From: Paralcaligenes sp. KSB-10
GTDB taxonomy: Bacteria; Pseudomonadota; Gammaproteobacteria; Burkholderiales; Burkholderiaceae_B
Assembly (NCBI RefSeq): GCF_021266465.1
Contig: NZ_CP089848.1
Location: 1,240,001-1,304,000, forward strand
Direction of reading: 5' to 3'
DNA: 64,000 nt
A model generated the notes under the pieces. It was not told where the DNA came from. It saw only the letters and a program-made list of their open reading frames with translations, and did not search any database. Below are positions 44,335 to 54,367 of this stretch, one piece after another; the first letter of the stretch is position 1, and each line of letters starts with the position of its first letter. The position numbers were made by a program, and so were the translations under genes.

Positions 44335-44347
44335 TTTGGTATACAAA
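44335..44347. promoter_or_regulatory. GntR/FadR-type operator, site 1
   Basis: TTTGGTATACAAA lies 20 bases upstream of the aminotransferase start. It contains the GTATAC palindrome typical of FadR-subfamily GntR sites. An exact inverted copy lies at 44510-44522. Binding by the neighbouring GntR protein is inferred. Confidence 0.7.
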
Positions 44348-44509
44348 AAACATTAATATGGAAAATAATAAGAATATATTCAGTTCGACGCAAGCAAAAA
44401 AAATGCTGCATAACAGCATAATCATTTGACGTATAATAAAATTCAAGTGTAAAAAACAGAAAATCCATGGAAAAAATAACCCCATGCGTGCTTCCGATTC
44501 CAATCACTA

Positions 44510-44522
44510 TTTGTATACCAAA
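44510..44522. promoter_or_regulatory. GntR/FadR-type operator, site 2, overlapping the gntR start codon
   Basis: TTTGTATACCAAA is the exact reverse complement of site 1 and its last base is the A of the gntR ATG. A regulator bound here would block its own transcription or translation start. Centre-to-centre distance to site 1 is 175 bases, near whole helical turns (about 16.7), so looping is possible but not shown. Confidence 0.7.
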
Positions 44523-45277
44523 TGAACAAACAGCCGCCAATACAAGGCGAAGCCCAGGCGCTTGAATCCGGCAGTCAGGCCGTGCCCAATCTCCTGGCAT
44601 CGATGGCCATCGATGCGGTAGACCGCAGTACCCTGCCCACCACAGTGGCCGGCCGGCTGCGCGAACTGATCATCGAAGGCGAATTGCCTGCAGGCACCCG
44701 CCTGAACGAGCGGGCTCTGTGCGACCGGCTTGGCGTCTCGCGCACGCCGCTGCGCGAAGCGTTCCGTTTGCTTGCGGCCGAAGGTCTGGTGCACATTCAG
44801 CCCAATCGCGGAGCCCAGGTCATCGCCCTGTCCGAAAAAGACGTGCGCGAAAGCTTCGAAGTCATGGCCGCGCTCGAGGCCTTGTCGGGCGAACTGGCTT
44901 GCCTTCATGTCACCGATCGGGAAATCGACGAAATCAAGGCGCTTACCTTCGAAATGCAGGCCAGCCATGCCCGCCAGGACCTGTCTTCCTATTACCGGGT
45001 CAATCGAGCCATTCACGACCGCATCAACCAGGCCGGCCAGAACCAACTGCTGTCGCAGGTCTATGCCACGCTGAACCTGCGCATACAGAATCTGCGTTTT
45101 CGCTCCAACCTGAATCGCGAAAAATGGGACAAGGCCATGCGCGAGCATACCGACATGGTCGAAGCGCTCGCGGCCCGCGACGGCCCGCGCCTTGCCGCCA
45201 TCATGCGCACGCATTTGCAGCGCAAGGGCGAAACGGTCCTCGAAGCCCTTTTCCACACGTCTCCCGACCTGGCCTGA
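44522..45277 (+). CDS. GntR-family regulator, FCD (FadR) subfamily
   Basis: 251 residues: winged helix (about 38-105, LRELIIEGELPAGTRLNERALCDRLGVSRTPLREAFR in parts) and an all-helical FCD effector domain (about 115-240) with metal-ligand-type His residues (IHDRIN, REHTDM, MRTHLQRK). FCD regulators sense small organic acids. It is divergent from the aminotransferase/TRAP operon and 31 bases ahead of the FAD/Fe-S dehydrogenase gene, so it probably controls both; glyoxylate, glycolate or a related acid would be a reasonable effector (inference). Confidence 0.94.
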   Translation: MNKQPPIQGEAQALESGSQAVPNLLASMAIDAVDRSTLPTTVAGRLRELIIEGELPAGTRLNERALCDRLGVSRTPLREAFRLLAAEGLVHIQPNRGAQVIALSEKDVRESFEVMAALEALSGELACLHVTDREIDEIKALTFEMQASHARQDLSSYYRVNRAIHDRINQAGQNQLLSQVYATLNLRIQNLRFRSNLNREKWDKAMREHTDMVEALAARDGPRLAAIMRTHLQRKGETVLEALFHTSPDLA

Positions 45278-45308
45278 CCCAAACCGCCCTATCCTCTACA
45301 GGACTCCG

Positions 45309-48300
45309 ATGAACGCCCCCATGCCCGCAGCCGCCCTGAACCGTCTCGACTCTGTCCGCAGCGAACTGGCCAGGCGGCTGCGCAACGAAGTCAGGGGCGA
45401 GATATTGTTCGACCGGGGTTCGCGCGGCCGCTATGCCACCGACGCCTCGATCTACCAGGCCGACCCTGTCGGCGTACTGATCCCCAGAACCCTGGACGAC
45501 GTACGCATCGCCGTAGCCCTGTGCCGCGACATGAAAGTACCGCTGGCAGCCCGTGGAGCCGGCACCTCGCAATGCGGACAGACCGTAGGCGAACTGCTGC
45601 TCATCGACAACAGCAAATACCTGAATCGCGTAACCGGATTCGACTTTGACGCCATGACGGTAACCGTCGAACCGGGTATTGTGCTGGACCACCTGAACGC
45701 CTGGCTCAAGCCGCATGGCGTATGGTTTCCAGTCGATGTCAGCACGGCGGCGCAATGCACCATCGGCGGCATGGCTGGCAACAATTCCTGCGGCTCGCGC
45801 TCAATTGCATACGGCAATATGGTGCACAACGTGCACCATATCGACGCCCTGCTGGCAGACGGAACCCAGGCCCGGTTCGGCAATGCCGCCGATGCCGCCG
45901 GCTCGCGCATGACCTCCATCGTCGCCGCGCTGCATCGCATTGCGGAACGCGAACGCGAAGAAATCGAACGCATGTTTCCGCGTGTGCTGCGCCGTGTCGG
46001 CGGTTATAACCTCGACATTTTCCATCCGCAAAGCGTGCGGCCCTATACGGCCGACGGCAGTGCCAACTTGTCGCACCTTCTGGTCGGCAGCGAAGGAACG
46101 CTTGCCTACACCCAGCAGATCACGCTCAATCTCGTACCGCTGCCCGGCCACAAAACACTCGGCGTGGTGAATTTCCCCACTTTCTACCAGGCCATGGACC
46201 TGACGCGCCATATCGTCAAACTGGAGCCTTGCGCGGTCGAACTGGTCGACCGCACAATGATCGACCTGGCACGCGATAATCCGGCATTCAAACCGGTCAT
46301 CGACCAGGCGCTTATCGGCGCGCCGCAGGCGATCCTGCTGGTTGAATTCGCCGGCGATACGGCAAGCGAACAAACCCGCAGGCTGAAATTGCTGGTCGAA
46401 CTGATGAGCGACCTTGGGCTGCCCGGCAGCGTTGTCGAAATGACCGATACCAGCGCGCAAAAAGCCCTGTGGGAAGTGCGCAAGGCCGGCCTGAACATCA
46501 TGATGAGCATGCGCGGCGATGGCAAACCCGTGTCGTTCATCGAAGACTGCGCGGTACCGCTCGAGCATCTGGCCCAATACACCGAGCGTCTGACCGGGAT
46601 CTTCCGCAAACACGGCACACGCGGCACCTGGTACGCGCACGCTTCGGTCGGCACCTTGCATGTGCGGCCCATTCTCGACATGCGCTCGGGCGGCGCCGAA
46701 AAAATGCGCGCCATCGCCGAAGAAGCCAGCGCCATGGTTCGCGAGTACAAAGGTGCATTTTCAGGTGAGCACGGCGACGGCCTGGCCCGCAGCGAATGGG
46801 TATCCTGGCAATTCGGGCCTCGTCTGACGCGCGCCTTCGAAGAGATCAAGGATCTGTTCGATCCAGACGGCATCATGAATCCCGGCAAGATCGTTCGTTG
46901 CCCCAAAATGGACGACGCCTCGCTGTTTCGCTTCAAGCCCGGTTATCAGGCCATACCGCTGGTGCCCGCACTCGACTGGTCGGCATGGAATGTACAGAAT
47001 GATCCGGACGCAAACACCACCAGCGCTCCCGGTACCGGCGGCGATCCGGCGGGCGGCTTTGCCAAGGCCGTGGAAATGTGCAACAACAACGGCCATTGCC
47101 GCAAATTCGATGCCGGCACCATGTGCCCGAGCTATCGGGTAACGCGCGACGAGCAGCACCTGACGCGCGGCCGCGCCAATACACTGCGTCTCGCGCTCTC
47201 GGGGCAATTGGGAGCCGATGCGTTCACCTCGGACGAAATGCGCGACACCATGGATCTCTGCGTAGGCTGCAAAGGCTGCCGGCGCGAATGCCCGACGGGC
47301 ATCGACATGGCGAAGATGAAGATCGAATTCCTGTATCAATCGCAAAAGAAACACGGTTTGCGGCTCAAGGATCGGCTGGTTGCCACATTGCCGCATTGGG
47401 CTCGCTGGGCGGCAAGGTTTCCGGCATTTTTCAATATGCGCGACACCTTGCCCGGCGCGGCCCTGATATCGGAAAAATGGCTGGGCTTTTCGGCCCGCCG
47501 CTCGCTTCCGAAGTGGCGCAGCGACACTTTTCTACGCGATGCGCAATCGGTCGACGCAGCCGCGGCCGACCTGGTGCTGTTCGCCGATACATTCAACAAT
47601 TATTTCGAATCCGAAAACGCGCGCGCCGCGCACAGAGTGCTGCAGGCCGCGGGCTACCGCGTCTACATCGCCAAGCCCGCCCCGTCCGACGCCGCGCGCG
47701 CAAGGCCGCTCTGTTGCGGCCGCACCTATCTGGCCGCCGGCCTTGTCGACCAGGCCAAAGTCGAGGCCCGCCGGGTCATCGAGGCCCTCGAGCCATTTGT
47801 CTCACGCGGCATTCCTGTTGTGGGGCTCGAACCGTCCTGCCTGCTGTCCCTGCGCGACGAATTCCTGGTAATGGGCTTGGGCAGCAGCGCCGCCAGCCTG
47901 GCAAAAAACTCGTATTTATTCGAAGAATTCCTGGCGCTCGAACATAAAGCCGGCCGCTTGCACTTGAAGCTGGCCGCGCTTCCGCAAAAACGCGCCTTGC
48001 TGCACGGCCATTGCCATCAGAAGGCATTCGACGCGATCAAGCCTGTGCAACAGGTATTGGGCCTGATTCCCGAGCTGAAAGTCGAGCTGATCGAATCGAG
48101 CTGCTGCGGCATGGCGGGCAGCTTCGGCTTCGACGCGCAGCATTACGACATATCCATGCAAATGGCCGAACTGTCCTTGTTGCCTGCTCTGCGCAAAGCC
48201 GAGCCGGACACGCTGCTGGTCGCCGACGGAACCAGCTGCCGCCATCAGATCGCCGACGGCCTGCACCATACCCGCAAAGCGGAGCACGTTGCCTGCGTCC

Positions 48301-48326
48301 TGGAACGCGCGCTGGCCCGAAACTGA
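45309..48326 (+). CDS. FAD-linked oxidase fused to Fe-S (GlcF/CCG) domains, D-2-hydroxyacid dehydrogenase type (YdiJ/Dld-like)
   Basis: 1005 residues. FAD-binding (PCMH) domain about 45-230 (VPLAARGAGTSQCGQ, IGGMAGNNSCGSRSIAYG), FAD-oxidase C domain about 270-560 ending FSGEHGDGLARSEW, a ferredoxin-like segment about 590-700 with CNNNGHCRKFDAGTMCPSYR and, from about Cys651, CVGCKGCRRECP, then two CCG domains (CCGRTYLAAG about 802, SCCGMAGSFG about 932). This layout matches YdiJ-type D-2-hydroxyglutarate dehydrogenase and fused glycolate/D-lactate dehydrogenases, which feed electrons to the respiratory chain. Next to a glyoxylate aminotransferase, glycolate or D-lactate is a plausible substrate. 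ATG 45309 follows the gntR stop by 31 bases. Confidence 0.9.
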   Translation: MNAPMPAAALNRLDSVRSELARRLRNEVRGEILFDRGSRGRYATDASIYQADPVGVLIPRTLDDVRIAVALCRDMKVPLAARGAGTSQCGQTVGELLLIDNSKYLNRVTGFDFDAMTVTVEPGIVLDHLNAWLKPHGVWFPVDVSTAAQCTIGGMAGNNSCGSRSIAYGNMVHNVHHIDALLADGTQARFGNAADAAGSRMTSIVAALHRIAEREREEIERMFPRVLRRVGGYNLDIFHPQSVRPYTADGSANLSHLLVGSEGTLAYTQQITLNLVPLPGHKTLGVVNFPTFYQAMDLTRHIVKLEPCAVELVDRTMIDLARDNPAFKPVIDQALIGAPQAILLVEFAGDTASEQTRRLKLLVELMSDLGLPGSVVEMTDTSAQKALWEVRKAGLNIMMSMRGDGKPVSFIEDCAVPLEHLAQYTERLTGIFRKHGTRGTWYAHASVGTLHVRPILDMRSGGAEKMRAIAEEASAMVREYKGAFSGEHGDGLARSEWVSWQFGPRLTRAFEEIKDLFDPDGIMNPGKIVRCPKMDDASLFRFKPGYQAIPLVPALDWSAWNVQNDPDANTTSAPGTGGDPAGGFAKAVEMCNNNGHCRKFDAGTMCPSYRVTRDEQHLTRGRANTLRLALSGQLGADAFTSDEMRDTMDLCVGCKGCRRECPTGIDMAKMKIEFLYQSQKKHGLRLKDRLVATLPHWARWAARFPAFFNMRDTLPGAALISEKWLGFSARRSLPKWRSDTFLRDAQSVDAAAADLVLFADTFNNYFESENARAAHRVLQAAGYRVYIAKPAPSDAARARPLCCGRTYLAAGLVDQAKVEARRVIEALEPFVSRGIPVVGLEPSCLLSLRDEFLVMGLGSSAASLAKNSYLFEEFLALEHKAGRLHLKLAALPQKRALLHGHCHQKAFDAIKPVQQVLGLIPELKVELIESSCCGMAGSFGFDAQHYDISMQMAELSLLPALRKAEPDTLLVADGTSCRHQIADGLHHTRKAEHVACVLERALARN

Positions 48327-48460
48327 CAAAACTGTCATATTCGCGACAGCCTGAAGCCCTGCAACAAAGTGTAAAGTCAGGCTATGCTCATGTCTGCGAA
48401 CTTCCACTGGCTCCCGCCCGCCGACATTTTATTGATATAGCCCGAGTGCCGTAAACCCCT

Positions 48461-49954
48461 ATGCTTCTTCCTTTGCTGCTATTACAAGGCGCGCCGCGAC
48501 GTACCACCGGCGCCGCCTGCCTGGCCATGGCTGTGTTGCTGGCAGGTTGCGCCGTCGGGCCCGACTACGTACGCCCAAGCATGGAGGTTCCGGCCGCCTA
48601 CAAAGAAGCAGGCCCCTGGAAAACGGCGCAACCGCGGCAGATCGACAGCGGGCATAACTGGTGGCAAGCCTATGGCGACCTAACATTGGACCACCTGATC
48701 GAACAAGCCAATCAGACCAATCAGAACATACGCCAGGCCGAAGCCCAGTATCGTCAGGCGCTTGCCGTGGCGGCCGAGGCACGGGCTGGCTTCTGGCCTA
48801 CCCTGGGCATCGGCGGCGGTGCCGGACGTGCGCAAACCAATACCAACGGCCCCAAGCTGGGCAACAACTACACGGTTGGGGTGACCGCCGGGTGGGAGCC
48901 TGATCTCTGGGGAGGCATACGCCGCAGCGCCGAGGCCGGCCAGGCGGCAAGCCAGGCCAGCGCCGCCGACCTGGCCGCAGCCCGCCTGAGCATACAGACC
49001 ACACTGGCGCAAGACTATATGCAGTTGCGCGTCACCGACTTGCAACTGGATCTCTATGCCCGAACCCTGAAGGCCTATCAGCGCGCGCTCACACTCACGC
49101 AGAACCAGTACGCGGCCGGCGTGACCCTGCGTTCGGATGTGGCGCTGGCACAAAGCCAACTGAGTACGGCGCAGGCGCAGGCACTCGACCTGCAGGCCCA
49201 GCGCAGCCAGTTGGAACACGCGCTCGCCATCCTGACCGGCAAGGCGCCGGCGGCCTTTTCGCTGCCGCCCGTGCCGTCAAACTCTGAACAAACCTTGTCC
49301 TTGCCCATGCAATTGCCGGCCATTCCCACCGGGCTGCCCAGCGATCTGCTCGAACGGCGCCCCGATATCGCCAGCGCGGAACGCCGCGCGGCCGCCGCCA
49401 ATGCCAACATCGGCGTGGCTCGTGCTGCCTACTTCCCTTCCCTTATGCTTAGCGCGAGCGGCGGCTTCGACTCCGGCAGTTTCCTGCAATGGTTCAATGT
49501 GCCGGGCCGAGTCTGGGCACTGGGCGCATCGCTGGCGCAAACCGTCTTCGACGGCGGCCTGCGCAAGGCGCGCGATCAACAGGCCACGGCGGCCTATGAC
49601 GCTGCCGTGGCGCAATACAAGCAGACCGTGCTGGGCGGCTTTCAGGAAGTGGAAGACAACCTGGCCACCCTGCGGATTCTGGCGCAGGAAGCCGTGGCGC
49701 AAGACCAAGCCGTACAGTCGGCCAGGCTCGCGGCGAACCTGGCCCTGGCCCAATATCGCGCCGGCACCAGCATTTACCTGAATGTCGTTACGGCGCAGGC
49801 CTTGGCATTAAGCGCCGAACGCACCATGGCGCAACTGCGCGGCCGCCAACTGCTTGCCAGCGTCGCCCTGATCAAGGCCACCGGCGGCGGCTGGAGCGCC
49901 AGCCAATTGCCGGCCGGCCCATCGGAAACAGCCTCCCGCGCCAAATCCAATTAA
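48461..49954 (+). CDS. Outer-membrane efflux lipoprotein (NodT/OprM family)
   Basis: 497 residues with a lipobox LLAGC (acylated Cys about 31) followed by AVGPDYVRP, the standard NodT/OprM mature start. Two OEP repeats form the TolC-like channel; the second is marked by GVARAAYFPSLMLSASGGF. Provides the outer-membrane exit for the RND pump encoded next (gap 18 bases). Expected as a trimer spanning outer membrane and periplasm. Confidence 0.94.
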   Translation: MLLPLLLLQGAPRRTTGAACLAMAVLLAGCAVGPDYVRPSMEVPAAYKEAGPWKTAQPRQIDSGHNWWQAYGDLTLDHLIEQANQTNQNIRQAEAQYRQALAVAAEARAGFWPTLGIGGGAGRAQTNTNGPKLGNNYTVGVTAGWEPDLWGGIRRSAEAGQAASQASAADLAAARLSIQTTLAQDYMQLRVTDLQLDLYARTLKAYQRALTLTQNQYAAGVTLRSDVALAQSQLSTAQAQALDLQAQRSQLEHALAILTGKAPAAFSLPPVPSNSEQTLSLPMQLPAIPTGLPSDLLERRPDIASAERRAAAANANIGVARAAYFPSLMLSASGGFDSGSFLQWFNVPGRVWALGASLAQTVFDGGLRKARDQQATAAYDAAVAQYKQTVLGGFQEVEDNLATLRILAQEAVAQDQAVQSARLAANLALAQYRAGTSIYLNVVTAQALALSAERTMAQLRGRQLLASVALIKATGGGWSASQLPAGPSETASRAKSN

Positions 49955-49972
49955 AAATCCAAGTAGAAATTC

Positions 49973-51151
49973 ATGACTACACTATCTTCCACACGACGCT
50001 CCATGCTGCTGATCGGCATACCCGCGCTGATCGTGCTTGGCGGCCTCGTCTGGTACATAAGCCATCATCACAGCGACAGCTCCACACCACCCGACAGCCA
50101 GGCAGCGCCGGTCGTGGCAACGACGGCGCCGGTCACGCAGCAGGATGTGCCCATCTATCTCACCGGCGTAGGCACCGTGGTTCCCAGAGAAAGCGTCACG
50201 GTCAGGACCCGGATCGACGGCGAACTCGACCAGGTCGGCTTCACGGAAGGCCAGGACGTGGTGAAAGGGCAATTGATCGCGCAACTCGATCCCCGCACGC
50301 AGCAGGCCCAGCTGGATCAGGCCTTGGCGCAAAAAGCCAAGGACCAGGCGCAACTGGTAAACGCCAAGCTCGATTTGCGCCGCTATACCGAACTCATCAA
50401 GCAAGACGCCGCCACCCGCCAGACCCTGGATACCCAGCGTGCCCAGGTGGCCCAGATCGAAGCGGCCGTGCAATCCGACAACGCCCAAATCAGCTTTGCC
50501 AGGACGCAGCTCAGCTATACCCACATCACTGCCCCGATCAGCGGACGCACAGGCGCACGGCTGGTAGACCCGGGCAATATTGTGCATGCCGCGGACGCCA
50601 ACGGCCTGGTGGTAATCAACCAGATAGACCCCATTGCAGTCGTATTCACCTTGCCCGAAGAATCGTTCCAGGATATCAATCATGCGCTCAAGGCCAGCCA
50701 GGAACCGCTAGCCGTGGAAGCTTACCCCCGCAACAGCGCGCAAGTCCTGGGACGCGGCCATCTGATTCTCCTGAACAACCAGATCGACACCAGTACAGGT
50801 ACGGTTCAGATCAAGGGCAGCTTCCCCAATCCCGAACATAAGCTCTGGCCGGGCCAGTATGTGAATGCGCGACTGTACCTGGGCATACGCAAGCAGGCGC
50901 TGACCGTGCCGGCCGAAGTCGTTCAGCGCGGCCCCGACGGCACCTATGCCTATGTCGTCGACTCCGACGAAACCGTACGGATTCAAGCCATACACGTCAT
51001 CAACATCCAGGATGGCATCGCCATCGTCGACCAGGGCTTGAGCGCCGGGCAGCGTGTGGTGCGGGATGGCCAATACAAGCTCAGGCCGGGCCTGCGCATA
51101 AGCGAAGCGCAAGCGCAAACCGCCCCTGCAGCGAAAGGAAACGCCAAGTGA
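49973..51151 (+). CDS. RND efflux periplasmic adaptor (MdtA-like membrane fusion protein)
   Basis: 392 residues: N-terminal membrane anchor (LLIGIPALIVLGGLVWYI), lipoyl-like half motifs VVPRESVTVRTRIDGELDQVGFTEGQDVVKGQLIAQLDP and TAPISGRTGARLVDPGN bracketing a helical hairpin, then beta-barrel and proximal domains. MdtA-like pattern VPIYLTGVGTVVPRESVTVR. Links the RND pump to the outer-membrane channel. Its stop overlaps the pump start by 4 bases (GTGA). Confidence 0.94.
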   Translation: MTTLSSTRRSMLLIGIPALIVLGGLVWYISHHHSDSSTPPDSQAAPVVATTAPVTQQDVPIYLTGVGTVVPRESVTVRTRIDGELDQVGFTEGQDVVKGQLIAQLDPRTQQAQLDQALAQKAKDQAQLVNAKLDLRRYTELIKQDAATRQTLDTQRAQVAQIEAAVQSDNAQISFARTQLSYTHITAPISGRTGARLVDPGNIVHAADANGLVVINQIDPIAVVFTLPEESFQDINHALKASQEPLAVEAYPRNSAQVLGRGHLILLNNQIDTSTGTVQIKGSFPNPEHKLWPGQYVNARLYLGIRKQALTVPAEVVQRGPDGTYAYVVDSDETVRIQAIHVINIQDGIAIVDQGLSAGQRVVRDGQYKLRPGLRISEAQAQTAPAAKGNAK

Positions 51152-54100
51152 GCATTTCCGCCACCTTCATCAAGCGCCCGATCGGCACGTCGCTGCTGGC
51201 GCTGGCGCTGTTCCTGGTTGGCGCGGCGGTGTTTCCGCTGCTGCCGGTGGCACCCCTGCCGCAAGTCGATTTTCCTACGATTCAGGTTACGGCCAAACTG
51301 CCCGGCGGCAACCCCGAAACCATGGCGTCCAGTGTCGCTCAGCCACTTGAGCGGCAGTTCTCCCTGATTGCCGGCCTGACGCAAATGACCTCGGTCAGCG
51401 CGCTGGGGTCCACGCAAATTACCCTGCAATTCGACCTGAATCGCGATATCGACGGCGCCTCGCTCGATGTGCAGGCCGCAATCAACGCCGCCGCGGGGCA
51501 GTTGCCGGCGAATCTGCCGAATCCGCCGACTTTCCGCAAGATCAATCCGGCCGATTCATCCATCATGATCCTGTCGGTGCAGTCGAATGCCTTGCCCATC
51601 ACCGAGGTCAACGATTACGCCGACAATATTCTGGCGCAACAGATTTCACAAATCGAAGGTGTCGGGCTGGTCAATATTTTCGGCCAGCAAAAGCCCGCGG
51701 TTCGCATACAGGTAGATCCGGACAAATTATCCGCCATGGGCCTGAGCCTGGAAGACATACGCGGCGTCATTGCCAGCACCACGGTCAGCCAGCCCAAAGG
51801 AACCATAGACGGAAGCAAACAAAGTTTTACCGTCTACACCAACGACCAGCTGCTGAGCGCCGAACCGTGGAACGACATGGTGCTGGCCTACCGGCACGGC
51901 ACGCCTATTCGGGTACGCGACGTGGGCACGGCCGTGGCGGGTCCCGAAGATGTAAAACAGGCCGCATGGGCATTTGCCGGCAAAGCGGCGACCGCCGAAG
52001 ATGCGGCCATCAATGGCCGTTCCCTGGTGGTCGGCATCACCAAGCAGCCGGGCGCCAATGTCATTGAAACCGTAAAACGCATCCGCGCCGCGCTACCGCG
52101 CCTGAAAGCCTCCATTCCGCCTACGATCCACGTCAGTACGCTCATTGACCGGACCCAGAACATACGTGCATCGGTCCACGAGGTCGAACTGACCCTGCTC
52201 TTGTCCATTGCGCTGGTGGTGGGGGTGATTTTCGTTTTCCTGCGCAGCGTTCCCGCCACCCTGATCCCCAGTGCGACAGTGCCGCTGGCGCTGCTGGGCA
52301 CCGTCGCCATCATGTATCTGGTCGGCTTCAGCCTGGATAACCTGTCCCTGATGGCGCTGACGATTGCCGTGGGTTTCGTGGTCGATGACGCCATCGTCAT
52401 GCTGGAGAACATCTACCGGCATATCGAAGACGGCATGTCGCCCATGGAAGCCGCCTATAAGGGCGCCGGCGAAATCGGCTTTACCATTATCTCGATTTCC
52501 GTATCGCTCGTCGCCGTATTCATACCGCTGCTGCTGATGGGCGGCATCGTCGGGCGCCTGTTCCGGGAATTCGCCATTACTGTCACGCTGACCATCGTGG
52601 TGTCGGTCTTGATCTCGCTGACGCTGACGCCCATGCTGTGCTCGCGTTTCCTGAAAAATTATCACGCTGAGTCGCACGGCCGCATCTACCAGGTGTTCGA
52701 GCGCGGTTTCGACATGCTGCTCAACGGCTACCGGCGCGGACTGAACCTGGTCTTGCGCCATCAGTTCATTACCCTGTGCAGTTTCATCGCCACCCTGGCT
52801 GCCACCGTGGTGCTGTTCATTGTCATTCCGAAGGGATTTTTTCCCCAGCAAGATACCGGCTTCATCTTCGGGTTTGCCGAGTCGGCCCAGGATACGTCCT
52901 TCGACGCCATGAACCAGCGCATGATGAAGCTGGCCGATGTAGTGCGCGAAGATCCGGATATTACGAGTTTCGGGATGAGCAGCAACCAGCCTACCTTCAA
53001 TACCGGCAGGTTCTTCATCAGCCTCAAACCCAAGGAAGACGGGCGCACGGTCAGCGCGGACCAGGTCATTGCACGTCTGCGCCCCCAACTCGCCAAGGTC
53101 GAAGGCATCAAGCTCTTCCTGCAGGCCGGACAAGACATCAATGTGGGCGGCCGCCTGTCGCGCACTCAATACCAGTACACAGTAACGGACGCCAATCTGG
53201 ACGAGCTCAACACCTGGGCGCCCAAACTGCTGGAGCGATTCCGGCAACTACCCGAACTGACCGACCTGGCGACCGATCAGCAAAATGCCGCGGCCACCGC
53301 AACAGTCACCATAGACCGGGCTCGCGCCTCGAGTTTCGGCATTTCGCCGGCGCTGATCGACAACACCATCTACGATGCCATAGGCCAGCGCCAGGTGGCG
53401 CAGTATTTCACGCAAATCAACAGCTATCACGTCGTGCTTGAGGTAACGCCGCGCCTGCAGAAAGATCCCGATCTGTTCAACAAGCTTTACGTCACCTCGC
53501 CGCTGACCGGCCAGCAGATACCGCTTTCGAGCTTCGTGAAAGTGGACACCACCAAAACCGGATATTTATCGATCAGCCACCAAAGCCAGTTCCCGGCCGT
53601 GACGATTTCGTTCAATCTGGCGCCGGGCGTCGCCCTGGGACAAGCCGTTACGGCCATCCAGAAGGCAGAGTCCACCATGAATGTGCCCCAGGCCCTGGTC
53701 GGCTCCTTCCAGGGCACGGCCAAGGCGTTCGGAGAATCGCTGGCAACCCAGCCCTACCTGATCGCGGCCGCCCTGGTAGCGGTCTATATCGTGCTGGGCC
53801 TGCTGTATGAAAGCTACATTCATCCGCTGACGATTCTCTCGACCCTGCCTTCGGCCGGTGTGGGTGCCCTGTTGATCCTGATGGCCAACGGCTACGACCT
53901 GAGCGTCATCGCCCTGATCGGCATCATTTTGCTGATAGGCATCGTCAAGAAAAACGGCATCATGATGATCGACTTCGCCCTGACCGCCGAACGCCAGCAC
54001 GGACTGGAGCCCAAAGAGGCCATCTACCAGGCCTGCCTGCTGCGTTTCCGTCCGATCATGATGACCACCATGTGCGCCCTGCTCAGCGGCCTGCCGCTGA

Positions 54101-54333
54101 TGCTGGGCCACGGCGCGGGCTCGGAACTGCGCCGGCCGCTGGGATTCGCGATGGTCGGAGGCCTTATCCTGTCACAAGCCCTGACGCTGTTCACGACGCC
54201 GGTCATCTATCTGTACCTGGACCGCGCCCACTACTGGTACATGCGCCGCAAAAAGGCTCGCAAGGCAAAAAAAGTCAGGAAAGAACGCCTGGCCCGGCGC
54301 GCCTTGCCGGCCCCTGGAAACACCGCTGAATGA
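51148..54333 (+). CDS. RND multidrug efflux transporter (MdtB/MdtC type)
   Basis: 1061 residues with the HAE1-RND layout: helix 1 SISATFIKRPIGTSLLALALF, two large periplasmic loops, proton-relay Asp pair in AVGFVVDDAIVMLEN (helix 4) and the conserved Lys in GIVKKNGIMMIDFA (helix 10). Closest in style to MdtB/MdtC, but only one such gene is present, while E. coli has the MdtBC pair; it probably forms a homotrimer. Starts with GTG coupled to the adaptor stop. Exports amphipathic compounds, possibly including novobiocin- or bile-salt-like substrates as known for MdtABC. Confidence 0.95.
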   Translation: MSISATFIKRPIGTSLLALALFLVGAAVFPLLPVAPLPQVDFPTIQVTAKLPGGNPETMASSVAQPLERQFSLIAGLTQMTSVSALGSTQITLQFDLNRDIDGASLDVQAAINAAAGQLPANLPNPPTFRKINPADSSIMILSVQSNALPITEVNDYADNILAQQISQIEGVGLVNIFGQQKPAVRIQVDPDKLSAMGLSLEDIRGVIASTTVSQPKGTIDGSKQSFTVYTNDQLLSAEPWNDMVLAYRHGTPIRVRDVGTAVAGPEDVKQAAWAFAGKAATAEDAAINGRSLVVGITKQPGANVIETVKRIRAALPRLKASIPPTIHVSTLIDRTQNIRASVHEVELTLLLSIALVVGVIFVFLRSVPATLIPSATVPLALLGTVAIMYLVGFSLDNLSLMALTIAVGFVVDDAIVMLENIYRHIEDGMSPMEAAYKGAGEIGFTIISISVSLVAVFIPLLLMGGIVGRLFREFAITVTLTIVVSVLISLTLTPMLCSRFLKNYHAESHGRIYQVFERGFDMLLNGYRRGLNLVLRHQFITLCSFIATLAATVVLFIVIPKGFFPQQDTGFIFGFAESAQDTSFDAMNQRMMKLADVVREDPDITSFGMSSNQPTFNTGRFFISLKPKEDGRTVSADQVIARLRPQLAKVEGIKLFLQAGQDINVGGRLSRTQYQYTVTDANLDELNTWAPKLLERFRQLPELTDLATDQQNAAATATVTIDRARASSFGISPALIDNTIYDAIGQRQVAQYFTQINSYHVVLEVTPRLQKDPDLFNKLYVTSPLTGQQIPLSSFVKVDTTKTGYLSISHQSQFPAVTISFNLAPGVALGQAVTAIQKAESTMNVPQALVGSFQGTAKAFGESLATQPYLIAAALVAVYIVLGLLYESYIHPLTILSTLPSAGVGALLILMANGYDLSVIALIGIILLIGIVKKNGIMMIDFALTAERQHGLEPKEAIYQACLLRFRPIMMTTMCALLSGLPLMLGHGAGSELRRPLGFAMVGGLILSQALTLFTTPVIYLYLDRAHYWYMRRKKARKAKKVRKERLARRALPAPGNTAE

Positions 54334-54367
54334 TTTAAACTATTAGGGAGTCGCAACGGTGTTTCCC

